Source: Pseudomonas ceruminis (GTDB lineage: Bacteria; Pseudomonadota; Gammaproteobacteria; Pseudomonadales; Pseudomonadaceae). From it: a DNA stretch of 64,000 nucleotides. A program made the position numbers and the translations under genes. Where the stretch lies: contig NZ_BQHW01000005.1 in NCBI RefSeq assembly GCF_021602025.1, positions 1 through 64,000 of the forward strand. The letters run 5' to 3'. Within the stretch, counting starts at the first letter, position 1; each line of letters opens with the position of its first letter. A model generated the notes under the pieces. That model was not told the DNA's origin, did not search any database, and was given only the letters and a program-made list of their open reading frames with translations. Positions 45,946-56,255 of this stretch are shown here, in pieces.

Positions 45946-46970
45946 GCACTACACGTACACCGAAAGTTTCCGAACGGGTCGCCCCGAAAGCCGCCGACCC
46001 GTCGCCTGCGAAGAAGAAGCGCGGCGACCATGACGATGATGGCCCGGATTTTCGCACGCTCCTGCACGCGTGGCTGGAAAGCCACCGGGCGAGCTTGGCC
46101 GACAGCCTGCGCCGTCTAGGCAAGCAGCCGATTGGCAGTTTTTTCACCTGCCTGGTCATGGCAGTGGCCTTGAGCATGCCCATGGGCTTGTCCCTGCTGT
46201 TGAAGAACGTCGAGAAACTCGGCGGCTCCTGGCAGCGCGCGGCACAGATCTCGCTGTACCTGAAGCTCGATGCGGGCAGCAAGGCAGGCGAAGCCCTGCG
46301 CGACGAAATCAAGGGCATGCCGGGCGTGGCCGACGCCCAGTACATAAGCCGTGAGCAGGCCCTGGAGGAATTCCAGCAGCAGTCGGGGTTGGGTGAAGCC
46401 CTGCGTGAGTTGCCCGATAACCCGTTGCCTGGCGTGGTGGTGGTAACCCCCAACGAAGTGGATAAACCGGCCCTGGAGGCCTTGCGTCAACGCCTGTCCG
46501 AGCTGCCGCGGGTGGAAAACGCACAGCTCGACCTGGTGTGGGTGGAGCGGCTTGCAGCAATCCTCAAGCTGGGCGACCGGTTCGTCTTTGGCCTGGCGGT
46601 CATGCTGATTTCTGCCCTGCTGTTAGTAATCGGTAACACAATTCGTCTACACATTGAAAACCGCCGTATCGAGATCGAAGTGATCAAGCTGGTTGGCGGC
46701 ACCGACAGCTATGTGCGCAGGCCTTTCCTGTACATGGGCGCCTTGTACGGCCTGGGCGCAGGCCTGTTGGCCTGGGCGATCCTGGCCTTTGGCCTGAACT
46801 GGCTGAACGAGGCCGTGGTAGGGCTGTCCGGGTTGTATGGCAGTGACTTCGCCCTGGGGGGTGTGCCGGCGTCCGATGGTCTGTCGCTCTTGATCGGAGC
46901 GGTGCTGTTGGGGTATATCGGTGCATGGATCGCAGTCGCCCGCCACTTGAACGAGCTGGCGCCTCGATAG
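45942..46970 (+). CDS. ftsX: Cell division membrane protein FtsX
   Basis: 342 residues with a long basic cytoplasmic tail, a first membrane helix (FFTCLVMAVALSMPMGLSLLL), a periplasmic domain and three C-terminal helices (VFGLAVMLISALLLVIGN and others). It couples FtsE to envelope amidase activators such as EnvC. Last gene of the operon, 111 bases before rpoH. Confidence 0.93.
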   Translation: MSTTRTPKVSERVAPKAADPSPAKKKRGDHDDDGPDFRTLLHAWLESHRASLADSLRRLGKQPIGSFFTCLVMAVALSMPMGLSLLLKNVEKLGGSWQRAAQISLYLKLDAGSKAGEALRDEIKGMPGVADAQYISREQALEEFQQQSGLGEALRELPDNPLPGVVVVTPNEVDKPALEALRQRLSELPRVENAQLDLVWVERLAAILKLGDRFVFGLAVMLISALLLVIGNTIRLHIENRRIEIEVIKLVGGTDSYVRRPFLYMGALYGLGAGLLAWAILAFGLNWLNEAVVGLSGLYGSDFALGGVPASDGLSLLIGAVLLGYIGAWIAVARHLNELAPR

Positions 46971-47006
46971 TTTTTCTGTGCCAGCATTGACAATTTTTCA
47001 TCTTTG

Positions 47007-47033
47007 GAACTTGTACCTTGGTTCCAGGTCTAT
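47007..47033 (+). promoter_or_regulatory. Possible sigmaE/AlgU-type promoter of rpoH
   Basis: GAACTT at 47007-47012 and TCTAT at 47029-47033 are 16 bases apart, close to the GAACTT-N16/17-TCTGA pattern of extracytoplasmic-stress promoters. rpoH of P. aeruginosa is known to have such a promoter. A TTGACA at 46987-46992 may serve a vegetative promoter, but no good -10 box was found for it. Confidence 0.5.
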
Positions 47034-47081
47034 GTTGGCAGTGCCCACAAGGCGCGAGTCTGGTAAGTCGGAGGTTCTTGA

Positions 47082-47936
47082 ATGACCACATCGTTGCAAC
47101 CTGCCTATGCCCTGGTACCCGGTGCAAACCTGGAAGCCTACGTGCACACGGTCAACAGCATCCCGCTGCTGTCTGTCGAGCAGGAGCGTGATCTGGCCGA
47201 GCGTCTCTATTATGAGCAGGATCTTGAGGCCGCTCGGCAAATGGTGATGGCCCACCTGCGTTTCGTCGTACATATCGCCCGTAGCTACGCAGGCTACGGG
47301 TTGGCCCAGGCCGACCTGATCCAGGAAGGCAACGTCGGCCTGATGAAGGCAGTCAAGCGCTTCAACCCTGAAATGGGCGTGCGCCTGGTGTCCTTCGCCG
47401 TGCACTGGATCAAGGCGGAAATTCACGAATTCATCCTGCGCAACTGGCGCATCGTCAAGGTCGCCACCACCAAGGCTCAGCGCAAGCTGTTCTTCAACCT
47501 GCGCAGCCAGAAGAAGCGCCTGGCGTGGCTGAACAACGATGAAGTGCACCGGGTAGCCGAAAGCCTCGGCGTAGAGCCGCGTGAAGTGCGCGAAATGGAA
47601 AGCCGTCTGAGTGGCCAGGACATGGCCTTCGACCCAGCTGCAGAAGCTGACGATGACAGCGCCTTCCAGTCGCCTGCGCATTACCTGGAAGACCATCGCT
47701 ACGATCCGGCTGTGCAGCTTGAAGATGCGGACTGGAGCGACAACTCCACCAGTAACCTGCATGAAGCACTGCAGGGCCTGGATGAGCGTAGCCGTGACAT
47801 CCTCTACCAACGTTGGCTCGCCGAAGAGAAAGCGACCTTGCACGAGCTGGCGGACAAGTACAGCGTTTCGGCGGAGCGTATTCGCCAGCTGGAAAAAAAC
47901 GCGATGAACAAGGTGAAGGCGCTGATTGCAGCCTGA
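47082..47936 (+). CDS. rpoH: Heat-shock sigma factor sigma32
   Basis: 284 residues. Region 2 shows [17 protein letters not shown] and [14 protein letters not shown], followed by the RpoH box QRKLFFNLR; region 4 ends with [21 protein letters not shown]. It directs RNA polymerase to chaperone and protease promoters. GGAGG lies before the ATG. Its messenger is normally controlled by heat-dependent folding. Confidence 0.96.
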   Translation: MTTSLQPAYALVPGANLEAYVHTVNSIPLLSVEQERDLAERLYYEQDLEAARQMVMAHLRFVVHIARSYAGYGLAQADLIQEGNVGLMKAVKRFNPEMGVRLVSFAVHWIKAEIHEFILRNWRIVKVATTKAQRKLFFNLRSQKKRLAWLNNDEVHRVAESLGVEPREVREMESRLSGQDMAFDPAAEADDDSAFQSPAHYLEDHRYDPAVQLEDADWSDNSTSNLHEALQGLDERSRDILYQRWLAEEKATLHELADKYSVSAERIRQLEKNAMNKVKALIAA

Positions 47937-47956
47937 TCTACTTCTGGCTCCACAAG

Positions 47957-47989
47957 AAAGCCGCTGGCCCAAGAGGGACGGCGGCTTTT
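47957..47989 (+). terminator. Terminator after rpoH
   Basis: AAAGCCGC pairs with GCGGCTTT around a loop, followed by TTTC. Confidence 0.8.
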
Positions 47990-48052
47990 CATTTTCGGCG
48001 TTTCAATTTCTATCGGCTTACCGGCGATAACGCCACGGCAGCGAGCGTTGGC

Positions 48053-48763
48053 TCACAGCCTGGGCGTAGTCTTCAGTTGCATGAGGTAAGCAGGGCCCCC
48101 CAGCTGGCTCATCTGCCGGCGAATCCAGCTTGCCCTGCTGGCCACGTAAGCACTGGGCTGGCTGGCATTCCACTTGATCGGGCTGGGCAGCACCGCGGCC
48201 AATTGCGCTGCTTGCTGGCGGCTCAGCTGGCGGGCATCAATACCAAAGTGATAGCGCGCCGCCGCCTGGGCGCCAAACACCCCTTTGCCCCATTCGGCAC
48301 TGTTCAGGTAGACCTCAAGGATGCGCTCTTTCGACCAGAAGAGCTCGATCAGTGCTGTGAACCAGGCCTCGAGACCCTTGCGGAACCAGCTGCGGCCGGA
48401 CCAAAGGAACAAGTTCTTGGCCACTTGCTGGGTCAGCGTGCTGGCACCCCGAATGCTACCGCCCCGCTCATTGGACGCGAGCGCTGCCTGGATGGCCGGG
48501 ATATCGAAACCCCAGTGATAGGCGAACTTCTGGTCTTCTCCGGCAATCACCGCAACCTTGAGCTCGTCGGAGATGTTCTCCCACGGTTCCCAGTCGCGCT
48601 GCAGCTCGATCGGCTCGCCACTGATCCATGACTGCACCTTGCGCTCGGCCATCAACGCAGTCCCGGGGGGTGGCACCCAGCGAAACACCAGTACCAGCAC
48701 GATGCTCCCGGCAGCGAACCAGAGCAGGGCGCGGGCGAGTCGACGGATAAGGGATGACAGCAT
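48053..48763 (-). CDS. mtgA: Monofunctional peptidoglycan transglycosylase
   Basis: 236 residues from MLSSLIRRLARALLWF, with one N-terminal membrane helix (LLWFAAGSIVLVLVFRWV). The GT51 domain has AGEDQKFAYHWGFD with the catalytic Glu, and GASTLTQQVAKNLFLW and RKGLEAWFTALIELFWSKERILEVYLN motifs. It polymerises lipid II into glycan strands without a transpeptidase domain. Confidence 0.93.
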   Translation of the reverse strand: MLSSLIRRLARALLWFAAGSIVLVLVFRWVPPPGTALMAERKVQSWISGEPIELQRDWEPWENISDELKVAVIAGEDQKFAYHWGFDIPAIQAALASNERGGSIRGASTLTQQVAKNLFLWSGRSWFRKGLEAWFTALIELFWSKERILEVYLNSAEWGKGVFGAQAAARYHFGIDARQLSRQQAAQLAAVLPSPIKWNASQPSAYVASRASWIRRQMSQLGGPAYLMQLKTTPRL

Positions 48764-48827
48764 GGCGATGGCTTGGCCGGACCGTTGGAACGGGCCATTA
48801 TACAGACCCGATACAAGGAGTCCTCCC

Positions 48828-49199
48828 ATGCTTCGCAGCTTCCTGATGCTCGCCGCCTTTTTCGGCTTTACCGGTGTCGCCCTGGGTGCATTTGCCGCAC
48901 ATGGGTTGAAGAACCGCCTGACAGCCGACTACCTGGCAATCTTTCATACCGGTGTGACCTACCAGTTGGTCCACGCCCTGGCACTGTTCGGCGTTGCCTT
49001 GCTTGCGGCGCACTTGCCGGGGCGTCTGGTCGGCTGGGCCGGCGGTCTGTTCGCACTGGGTATCGTCCTGTTCTCCGGTAGCCTGTACCTGCTGACCCTG
49101 AGCGGGCTGGGCAAGCTGGGCATCATCACGCCCATCGGTGGCCTGTGCCTGCTTGCCGGTTGGCTGTGCCTGGGCATGGCAGCCTGGCGGCTGGGCTGA
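48828..49199 (+). CDS. DUF423 small membrane protein
   Basis: 123 residues, start fixed by AAGGAG at seven bases. It matches the DUF423 (YgdD-like) family: MLRSFLMLAAFFGFTGVALGAFAAHGL, then three more membrane helices. Function not established. Divergent from mtgA by about 60 bases. Confidence 0.85.
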   Translation: MLRSFLMLAAFFGFTGVALGAFAAHGLKNRLTADYLAIFHTGVTYQLVHALALFGVALLAAHLPGRLVGWAGGLFALGIVLFSGSLYLLTLSGLGKLGIITPIGGLCLLAGWLCLGMAAWRLG

Positions 49200-49302
49200 C
49201 CAAGTGGTCCACAATCACGACTAATGGCCTCCATCGCCCTTGGGTTGAAGTGCTGATCGGCGCTAGAATGCGGGCCCCCAAAGCACAACGGTGGCCGTGC
49301 GC

Positions 49303-49503
49303 ATGCGCATTCAACTGAACGGTGAACCCTACGAATTGCCCGCTGGCGAAAGCGTCGCAGCCCTGCTGAGCCGCCTGGAGCTGACCGGGCGCCGGGTGGC
49401 AGTGGAACTCAACCTGGATATCGTGCCACGCAGCCAGCACGACAGCACACTGCTGAATGACGGCGACCAGGTCGAAGTGGTCCACGCCATCGGTGGCGGC
49501 TGA
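49303..49503 (+). CDS. thiS: Sulfur carrier protein ThiS
   Basis: 66 residues with a ubiquitin-like fold, starting IQLNGEPYELPAGESVAAL and ending AIGGG; the C-terminal Gly-Gly becomes the thiocarboxylate. ATG at 49303; a GTG four codons upstream is an alternative. It donates sulfur to the thiazole synthase ThiG, encoded 54 bases downstream. Confidence 0.9.
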   Translation: MRIQLNGEPYELPAGESVAALLSRLELTGRRVAVELNLDIVPRSQHDSTLLNDGDQVEVVHAIGGG

Positions 49504-49557
49504 TTCCGGCCCGGCGATTCACCTGCAAGTCCAGCAACCTTTTCCAGAGGAACCACG

Positions 49558-50352
49558 ATGAGCAACGTTCGTAGCGACAAGCCTTTTACCCTGGCCGGAC
49601 GCACTTTCCAGTCGCGCCTGCTGGTCGGCACCGGCAAGTACCGTGACATGGAAGAAACCCGCCTGGCCATCGAGGCCTCGGGTGCCGAAATCGTCACCGT
49701 TGCCGTGCGCCGCACCAACATCGGCCAGAACCCGGGCGAGCCGAACCTGCTCGACGTGCTGCCGCCGGACCGTTACACCATTCTGCCGAACACCGCCGGT
49801 TGCTACGACGCGGTCGAAGCCGTGCGTACCTGCCGCCTGGCCCGTGAGCTGCTCGATGGTCATAACCTGGTCAAGCTGGAAGTGCTGGCAGACCAGAAAA
49901 CCTTGTTCCCCAACGTGATCGAAACGCTCAAGGCCGCCGAAGTGCTGGTCAAGGACGGTTTCGACGTGATGGTCTACACCAGCGACGATCCGATCATCGC
50001 CCGCCAGCTGGCCGAAGCCGGCTGCATCGCGGTCATGCCCCTGGCTGGCCTGATCGGTACCGGCCTGGGCATCTGCAACCCCTATAACCTGCAGATCATC
50101 CTGGAAGAATCCAAGGTGCCGGTGCTGGTCGATGCCGGTGTGGGCACTGCTTCCGACGCCACCATCGCCATGGAAATGGGCTGTGAAGCCGTGCTGATGA
50201 ACTCGGCCATCGCCCATGCCCAGCAGCCGGTGCTGATGGCCGAAGCCATGAAGCACGCTATTGTCGCCGGGCGCATGGCCTACCTCGCCGGGCGCATGCC
50301 GAAGAAACTCTATGCCAGCGCCTCTTCGCCGCTGGATGGTCTGATCAAGTAA
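49558..50352 (+). CDS. thiG: Thiazole synthase
   Basis: 264 residues, TIM barrel. [37 protein letters not shown] with the Schiff-base lysine, and the phosphate-binding [18 protein letters not shown]. It builds the thiazole of thiamine from deoxyxylulose phosphate, dehydroglycine and ThiS thiocarboxylate. Confidence 0.95.
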   Translation: MSNVRSDKPFTLAGRTFQSRLLVGTGKYRDMEETRLAIEASGAEIVTVAVRRTNIGQNPGEPNLLDVLPPDRYTILPNTAGCYDAVEAVRTCRLARELLDGHNLVKLEVLADQKTLFPNVIETLKAAEVLVKDGFDVMVYTSDDPIIARQLAEAGCIAVMPLAGLIGTGLGICNPYNLQIILEESKVPVLVDAGVGTASDATIAMEMGCEAVLMNSAIAHAQQPVLMAEAMKHAIVAGRMAYLAGRMPKKLYASASSPLDGLIK

Positions 50353-50361
50353 GAGCTCCTG

Positions 50362-51084
50362 ATGACTGAATCGCAAGATACGCCGATCACCCCCGACGGC
50401 GAAGCGCGCCCACACCGTCGCATCAAAAGTTTCGTGATGCGCGCCGGGCGCATGACCGAAGGCCAGCAGCGCGGCCTGGACCAGGGCGGCCCGTTGTACA
50501 TCCTGCCATTGGCTGACGCCCCGGTGGATTACGACCAGGTATTCGGCCGTTCGGCGCCCCGCACCCTGGAGATCGGTTTTGGCATGGGCCATTCCCTGCT
50601 GGAAATGGCCGCTGCCGCGCCTGAGCAGGACTTCATCGGTGTCGAAGTGCACCGTCCGGGGGTAGGCGCGTTGCTCAACGGCGTGCTGACCCAGGGCCTG
50701 AAGAACCTGCGGGTGTACGATTGCGACGCCATCGAAGTGCTCAATCGCTGCGTGGCTGATAACAGCCTCGACCGTTTGATGCTGTTCTTCCCCGACCCGT
50801 GGCACAAGGCACGCCACCACAAGCGCCGTATCGTCCAGCTGGAGTTTGCCGAGCTGGTACGCCGCAAGCTCAAGCCGGGCGGCGTGTTCCATATGGCGAC
50901 CGACTGGGAGCCGTATGCCGAGTACATGCTGGAAGTGATGAGCGCTGCGCCGGGTTACCGTAACCAGGCGGCGGATGGCGCCTATGTGCCGCGCCCGCCA
51001 GAGCGGCCGATCACCAAGTTCGAGCGCCGTGGTGAGCGCTTGGGGCATGGGGTGTGGGATTTGAAGTTCGAGAAGGTGGTCTGA
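50362..51084 (+). CDS. trmB: tRNA (guanine46-N7)-methyltransferase
   Basis: 240 residues. [15 protein letters not shown] is the SAM site, [15 protein letters not shown] follows, then [16 protein letters not shown], the diagnostic motif, and [17 protein letters not shown] at the end. It puts m7G at position 46 of tRNA. Nine bases after thiG. Confidence 0.94.
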   Translation: MTESQDTPITPDGEARPHRRIKSFVMRAGRMTEGQQRGLDQGGPLYILPLADAPVDYDQVFGRSAPRTLEIGFGMGHSLLEMAAAAPEQDFIGVEVHRPGVGALLNGVLTQGLKNLRVYDCDAIEVLNRCVADNSLDRLMLFFPDPWHKARHHKRRIVQLEFAELVRRKLKPGGVFHMATDWEPYAEYMLEVMSAAPGYRNQAADGAYVPRPPERPITKFERRGERLGHGVWDLKFEKVV

Positions 51085-51130
51085 TTGGCTGCATGAGCCT
51101 TTCGCGCCGCACTTGCACAAAAGCAGACGA

Positions 51131-51158
51131 AAAAACCGCCTTGAGAGAGGCGGTTTTT
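51131..51158. terminator. Terminator after trmB
   Basis: AAAAACCGCCT pairs with AGGCGGTTTTT around a six-base loop, followed by more T residues. Confidence 0.9.
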
Positions 51159-51229
51159 TTGCACTGCAGCGGCACGCTGAAAGCGGATAAACCTGCCCTC
51201 ACAGGCTATGCCCGATGCTGAATCGGTAG

Positions 51230-51556
51230 TTATCCTCGGCGATCAGCCACCACGCCAATCAACACCAGCACCACCAACAGCACCGGCGCCAACGCATAGT
51301 TGTTGAACTGGCTCAGCCCCTTCACCACCCACGGCGTGGCATAGATCAGCGCCGCACCACTGCCGATCATCACCAGCGCCGCCATGAACGGAACGCGCAG
51401 GGCACCCGCCAGGCCGCCCAGGCGTTGCTCTACCCAGGCTTTGATATCGGTGCCGAACAACACCAGCAGGCAGCCTACAAGGGCCAGGGAAATCTCAGAC
51501 AGGTTGCTACGGCTCCAGCGGGAAACCGTCGCCAGCAGATCAAGTACCAGATCCAT
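51230..51556 (-). CDS. DUF3392 small membrane protein
   Basis: 108 residues. It matches DUF3392: LDLLATVSRWSRSNLSEISLA, a first helix LVGCLLVLFGTDIKAWV, then FMAALVMIGSGAALIYA and LLVVLVLIGVVA. Three membrane helices. Function unknown. It lies nine bases after hemW on the same strand. Confidence 0.82.
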   Translation of the reverse strand: MDLVLDLLATVSRWSRSNLSEISLALVGCLLVLFGTDIKAWVEQRLGGLAGALRVPFMAALVMIGSGAALIYATPWVVKGLSQFNNYALAPVLLVVLVLIGVVADRRG

Positions 51557-51565
51557 GGGTCATCC

Positions 51566-52753
51566 TTAGGTCAAGAAATACTGCAGCAGGTCATTGAGGA
51601 ACAACTGGCCGCGTGGCGTTGCCACCAATCGATCCGGTTCGACCTGCAAAAGGCCCTTTTGTTCGGCTGCCCGGCGCGCCTCGGCCAGTTGCGCCAGCGG
51701 CAGTCCCGTGCGTTGGCTGAACAGCTCGGCTTCCACGCCATCGGTCAGGCGCAGCGCATTCATCAGGAATTCGAACGGCAACTCGTCTACCGGCAGCAGC
51801 TTTTCGCCCGCCTTGAACGGTTTGGCCAGGTTAAGGTAGTCCTTGGGCAGGCGGGTTTTCCACGTGCGCAAGATGCGGCCGTCGGCAAAGGTCAGCTTGC
51901 CATGGGCGCCGGCACCGATGCCGATGAAGTCGCCGAAGCGCCAATAGTTCAGGTTGTGCCTGGCGGCGCGGCCCGGCTGGGCATAGGCCGAAACCTCGTA
52001 CTGCTTGAAGCCGTTCGTGGCCATCAGGGCCTGGCCGGCTTCCTGGATGTCCCAGAGAATATCGTCCTCGGGCAGCTCCGGTGGCTGGTTCCAGAACACC
52101 GTGTTGGGTTCCACGGTCAACTGGTACCAGGACAGGTGGGTCGGCCCCAGGTCGATGGCCTGACGCAGGTCGCCCAGTGCGTCGTCCAGCGACTGGTCGG
52201 GCAGGCCGTGCATCAGGTCCATGTTGAAGTTGTCGAAGCCTGCCGCGCGCGCCATGCTGGCGGCGCGGATCGCCTCATCGCCGTTGTGGATGCGGCCCAG
52301 CGCTTCGAGTTTGGCCGGCTGGAAACTTTGCACGCCGATGGACAGGCGGTTGATTCCCGTCTGCCGGTAGGCCTTGAACTTCTCTTGCTCGAAGGTCCCT
52401 GGGTTGGCCTCCAGGGTAATTTCGATGTCCGGCGCGAATGGGATGCGTTGTTCCACACCGCGCAGCAAGCGTCCTAGGGCATTGGCGCTGAACAGGCTTG
52501 GGGTACCGCCGCCAAAGAAGATCGAGGAAATCGGCCGACCTTGCACGGCAGCCAGTTCCTGATCCAGGTCCGTCAGCAGGGCATCGACATAGGCCTCTTC
52601 GGGCAGCTCGGGGCCAGCGGCGTGGGAATTGAAGTCGCAGTAAGGGCACTTGCGCACGCACCACGGGATGTGGATGTACAAGGCCAAGGGTGGCAGCGTG
52701 GCGAAACCCGCCACGCCAGGCTGGCGCGGCTGGGTGGACAGCGTCTCGATCAT
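51566..52753 (-). CDS. hemW: HemW-like radical SAM heme chaperone
   Basis: 395 residues from MIETLSTQ. Radical SAM cluster CVRKCPYC after [20 protein letters not shown] as the SAM-contact loop and GVQSF. It lacks the extended N-terminal part of HemN, as expected for HemW, a heme-binding protein once called oxygen-independent coproporphyrinogen oxidase. Overlaps rdgB by four bases. Confidence 0.9.
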   Translation of the reverse strand: MIETLSTQPRQPGVAGFATLPPLALYIHIPWCVRKCPYCDFNSHAAGPELPEEAYVDALLTDLDQELAAVQGRPISSIFFGGGTPSLFSANALGRLLRGVEQRIPFAPDIEITLEANPGTFEQEKFKAYRQTGINRLSIGVQSFQPAKLEALGRIHNGDEAIRAASMARAAGFDNFNMDLMHGLPDQSLDDALGDLRQAIDLGPTHLSWYQLTVEPNTVFWNQPPELPEDDILWDIQEAGQALMATNGFKQYEVSAYAQPGRAARHNLNYWRFGDFIGIGAGAHGKLTFADGRILRTWKTRLPKDYLNLAKPFKAGEKLLPVDELPFEFLMNALRLTDGVEAELFSQRTGLPLAQLAEARRAAEQKGLLQVEPDRLVATPRGQLFLNDLLQYFLT

Positions 52754-53343
52754 GCCAGGCCCAGACGTTGGCGCAGCAGGGCCATGGCGCGGGCGCGGTG
52801 GCTGAGCTGGTTCTTGTCGGCCGGGGCGAGGTCTGCGCTGGAGCAATTGCGCTCGGGCACCCAGAACAGCGGATCGTAGCCGAAACCATGCTCGCCACTG
52901 GCGGTAAACATGATGCGCCCGTGCCAGAGGCCTTCACAGAGGATCGGCAGCGGGTCATCGGCATGGCGCACCAGTGCCAGGACACAGACGAACTGAGCGC
53001 CGCGCTGCTCCTGCGGCACATCCTTGAGCGCTTCGAGCAACTTGGCGTTGTTCGCTGCATCGCCCTTGCCATCGGCATAGCGCGCTGAGTAGATGCCCGG
53101 CGCACCACCGAGGAAATCCACCGCCAGGCCCGAATCGTCGGCCAGGGCCGGCAGGCCAGAGATGCGTGCCGCATTACGCGCCTTGAGGATGGCATTTTCG
53201 ACGAACGACAGGCCGGTCTCTTCCGGCTCTACCTGGCTGAACTCACCGATCGAGCGCAGTTGCACCGCCTGGCCGAGCATGGCCTGGAGTTCCTTGAGTT
53301 TGCCGGCGTTGTGGCTGGCCAATACGAGTTGCTGGAAATTCAT
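52750..53343 (-). CDS. rdgB: dITP/XTP pyrophosphatase
   Basis: About 197 residues. [29 protein letters not shown], the [22 protein letters not shown] core and [13 protein letters not shown] are the Ham1/RdgB motifs. It removes deaminated purine nucleotides. Two ATGs in a row; the second is used because AGG is better placed. Its start overlaps the DUF4426 stop codon (ATGATG over TGA). Confidence 0.92.
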   Translation of the reverse strand: MNFQQLVLASHNAGKLKELQAMLGQAVQLRSIGEFSQVEPEETGLSFVENAILKARNAARISGLPALADDSGLAVDFLGGAPGIYSARYADGKGDAANNAKLLEALKDVPQEQRGAQFVCVLALVRHADDPLPILCEGLWHGRIMFTASGEHGFGYDPLFWVPERNCSSADLAPADKNQLSHRARAMALLRQRLGLA

Positions 53344-53777
53344 CATTCGCCTGGGAACACTTCCTGATTGAAGCTGAGTTTATGGCTGACCCCGCCGGTT
53401 TCGACATTCAGGTCGAACGTCAGGGTCTCGGGCTGTTCGATTTTGAACTGGGCGATGTAGTACACCGCGCCCTGATCGGTAATCTGTTTGAACGACAGCG
53501 GGTTGCTGCGGCCGGTCAGGTCCTGCACCGTACCGCTGACCACCGCCGGGGCCGGCTTGCCTGCCTTGATCACGGCAATGTTGAGCACGCCCTGGTTCTT
53601 GCTGCGGGTGAGCCCGGTGGCCGCTGCGACATCCGGCTGCAACATGCTTGAGGTGAAGGCGCTGTAATGCACCGTCACGTCGCCGAAGACTTCCTTGCGC
53701 TCGGGTTTGGCGGCATCGGCAGCCAGTACCGGCAAGGCCAGGCACAGGCTGATCAGGAACAGGGCTAGGCGACGCAT
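53343..53777 (-). CDS. DUF4426 secreted protein
   Basis: 144 residues with a signal peptide ([18 protein letters not shown]). [18 protein letters not shown] and [12 protein letters not shown] match DUF4426. It is expected to be periplasmic; function unknown. Coupled to rdgB by overlapping stop and start codons, and follows metW. Confidence 0.82.
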   Translation of the reverse strand: MRRLALFLISLCLALPVLAADAAKPERKEVFGDVTVHYSAFTSSMLQPDVAAATGLTRSKNQGVLNIAVIKAGKPAPAVVSGTVQDLTGRSNPLSFKQITDQGAVYYIAQFKIEQPETLTFDLNVETGGVSHKLSFNQEVFPGE

Positions 53778-53799
53778 GGTGCGATTCCTCCGGTGGGCC

Positions 53800-54420
53800 T
53801 CAGACCGCGAGCTGGTGCTCCTGCAGGCCAGGGCTGCTGACGCGATAAATGCCGATTTCACCTAGAAGATTAGGCCATAGCCGCCCGCCCCACCCGTTAC
53901 GGTGCAGGTGGTCGACCGCCAGACGGTCCAGGACCTTGGCATGGCGCTCGTGGCACAGCTCTTCGAAGTCAGCGAAGGTGCAGAAGTGGATGTTCGGGGT
54001 GTTGTACCAGGTATATGGCATGAAGTCCGATACCGGCATGCGGCCTTTGGTCGCCAGGTACCAGCGGCAACGCCAGTGGCCGAAGTTGGGGAAGGTGATG
54101 ATGCACTGGCGGCCCACCCGCAGCATCTCATCGAGGATGCGATCGGGATACTCCACGGCCTGCAGGGCCTGGGTCATGATCACTACGTCGAAACTGTTGC
54201 TGGCAAAGTTGCCCAGGCCCTTGTCGAGGTCCTGCTCGATGACGTTGACGCCTTTGGCCACGCAGGCGGCGATGTTGTCGGCGTCGATCTCCAGGCCATA
54301 GCCGGTGACCTGCTTGCGATCGCGCAGCGACGCCAGCAGCTCGCCGCTGCCGCAGCCCAGGTCGAGTACCCGGCTACCGGCGGGAATCCAGTCGTGGATG
54401 ATTTCCAGGTCGGCTCTCAT
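53800..54420 (-). CDS. metW: MetW methyltransferase-like protein
   Basis: 206 residues. GSRVLDLGCGSGELLASL is the SAM-binding motif; VIEQDLDKGL and VVIMTQALQAVEYP follow, and FPNFGHWRCRWYL is typical of MetW. It is needed with MetX for methionine synthesis in pseudomonads, and reports describe it as an activating partner of MetX. Seven bases after metX. Confidence 0.92.
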   Translation of the reverse strand: MRADLEIIHDWIPAGSRVLDLGCGSGELLASLRDRKQVTGYGLEIDADNIAACVAKGVNVIEQDLDKGLGNFASNSFDVVIMTQALQAVEYPDRILDEMLRVGRQCIITFPNFGHWRCRWYLATKGRMPVSDFMPYTWYNTPNIHFCTFADFEELCHERHAKVLDRLAVDHLHRNGWGGRLWPNLLGEIGIYRVSSPGLQEHQLAV

Positions 54421-54427
54421 GCTGTCC

Positions 54428-55567
54428 TCAGATGGCGATGCGGTTCATGTAGTTCGAGAAACCCTGCATGTAGCGAGGCGTGGGGATCAGGAAGGCATCG
54501 TGCCCGTAGGGCGAGTCGATCTCCAGGTAGCAGACGTTCTTGCGTGCTGCCATCAGGGCATCGACGATCTCGCGTGAGCGCGCCGGCGAGAATCGCCAGT
54601 CGGTGGTGAACGACATGATGCAATAGTCCGCCGTGACATGGGCCAGGGTCGCGGCAAGGTCACCGTCATTGGCCGCCGCCGGGTCGAAGTAGTCCAGCGC
54701 CTTGGTCATCAGCAGGTAGGTATTGGCGTCGAAACGGCCAGAAAACTCCTCGCCCTGATAGCGCAGGTAACTCTCGACCTGGAATTCGACGCTGTGAAAG
54801 TCGTAGTTGAGCTTGTCGCTCTTGAGCTCGCGGCCGAATTTTTCACCCATGGAGTCATCCGACAGGTAGGTGATGTGCCCGACCATGCGCGCCAGCATCA
54901 GGCCGCGCTTGGGGATCACGCCCTGGTCCTGGAACGAGCCGCCGTGGAATTCGGGGTCGGTGAGGATGGCCTGGCGCGCCACTTCGTTGAAGGCGATGTT
55001 TTGCGCCGACAGCTTGGGTGCAGAGGCGATATCGACGCAATGGCGCACGCGGTCGGGGTAGGTGATGGTCCACTGCAGCGCCTGCATACCGCCCAGGCTG
55101 CCGCCGACGACTGCAGCCCACTGCTGGATGCCGAGGCGATCGGCCAGACGCACCTGGCTATGTACCCAGTCTTCCACGGTCAGCACCGGGAAGTCGGCGC
55201 CATAGGGCTTGCCAGTTACCGGGTTGACGCTGCTTGGGCCGGTACTGCCGTTGCAGCCGCCGAGGTTGTTCAGGCTGACCACGAAGAAGCGGTTGGTGTC
55301 GATGGGTTTACCAGGACCGATGCAGCTGTCCCACCAGCCCGGCTTGCGGTCAGTGGCGGCATGGTAACCAGCGGCGTGGTGATGGCCAGACAGTGCATGG
55401 CAGATCAGCACGGCATTGCTCGCGCTGGCATTCAGGGTGCCATAGGTTTCGTAAACCAGCTCGTAGCTGGCCAGGGAGCGGCCACAGGCCAGCGCCAGCG
55501 GTTCATCGAACCGGGCTATTTGCGGTGTAACCAGACCGACGGAATCTTCGGGAAGGACAGTGGACAT
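54428..55567 (-). CDS. metX: Homoserine O-acyltransferase MetX
   Basis: 379 residues, alpha/beta hydrolase fold. [31 protein letters not shown], the nucleophile [14 protein letters not shown], and the catalytic Asp/His in the C-terminal third (SPYGHDAFL). It acylates homoserine, with succinyl-CoA used in Pseudomonas according to the literature I know. First gene of metXW. Confidence 0.93.
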   Translation of the reverse strand: MSTVLPEDSVGLVTPQIARFDEPLALACGRSLASYELVYETYGTLNASASNAVLICHALSGHHHAAGYHAATDRKPGWWDSCIGPGKPIDTNRFFVVSLNNLGGCNGSTGPSSVNPVTGKPYGADFPVLTVEDWVHSQVRLADRLGIQQWAAVVGGSLGGMQALQWTITYPDRVRHCVDIASAPKLSAQNIAFNEVARQAILTDPEFHGGSFQDQGVIPKRGLMLARMVGHITYLSDDSMGEKFGRELKSDKLNYDFHSVEFQVESYLRYQGEEFSGRFDANTYLLMTKALDYFDPAAANDGDLAATLAHVTADYCIMSFTTDWRFSPARSREIVDALMAARKNVCYLEIDSPYGHDAFLIPTPRYMQGFSNYMNRIAI

Positions 55568-55654
55568 CGACCCTGCTCACGCTTGACGGAGGCGTAAGTC
55601 TAAAGAGCGCTACCCCCAGCGGCAAGCGAAGGCTTACCGCCAGGAGCAACCGGG

Positions 55655-56245
55655 TCAGATCATCCGCCACAGTTCCTGTGGCATGCCAGCGTAGGCGGCC
55701 AGCGGGGGCATGACGAACGACTGGATAACCTGAATGGCCAGGAAGGCAAAGATCGGCGAGATGTCCATGCCGCCCAGGTTAGGCACGATGCGGCGGAACG
55801 GTGCCAGCACCGGCTCGCTGATCTGGTAGGCCAGCTCGGCAGCCGGGTTGTGGCTGTTGGGCGCGACCCAGGACACGATCACCATGACGATCATCGCGAC
55901 CCAGAAGATCTTGAGGAACAGCGAGGTGATACCGATGATCGCCCACATCAGCAGGTGCAGGACATCACCGAAGGTGCCGTAGGTAACCATCAGTACGAAG
56001 CCCATCAGCAACGCCTGGATGACCACCGACAGCAGCAACGACGAGGTATCCAGGCCGCCAACGCTGGGGATGATGCGACGAATCGGCTTGAGCAGTGGTT
56101 GGGTGGCGCGTACCGCGAACTGGCACAGCGGGTTGTAGAAGTTGGCCTTGACCAGCTGCAACACGAAGCGCAGCAGGACGATCACCAGGTACAGGCTGAC
56201 CAGGGTTTGCACCACGAAGATCGCGGCGCCGGACAGTGCATTCAT
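55655..56245 (-). CDS. YggT family membrane protein
   Basis: 196 residues from MNALSGAAIFVVQTLVS. Two YggT repeats, each a membrane helix pair with an NPxxxF/PLLxPIRRIIP segment (PLLKPIRRIIPSVGGLD and PVLAPFRRIVPNLGGMD). Usually near proC and yggS, as here, and associated with division or envelope functions without proof. Ten bases after proC. Confidence 0.88.
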   Translation of the reverse strand: MNALSGAAIFVVQTLVSLYLVIVLLRFVLQLVKANFYNPLCQFAVRATQPLLKPIRRIIPSVGGLDTSSLLLSVVIQALLMGFVLMVTYGTFGDVLHLLMWAIIGITSLFLKIFWVAMIVMVIVSWVAPNSHNPAAELAYQISEPVLAPFRRIVPNLGGMDISPIFAFLAIQVIQSFVMPPLAAYAGMPQELWRMI

Positions 56246-56255
56246 CAATGACTCC

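Noticed and set aside
49519-51120. 533-codon minus-strand open frame opposite thiG and trmB
   Set aside because: Spans two well-identified genes in antisense and lacks any domain pattern.
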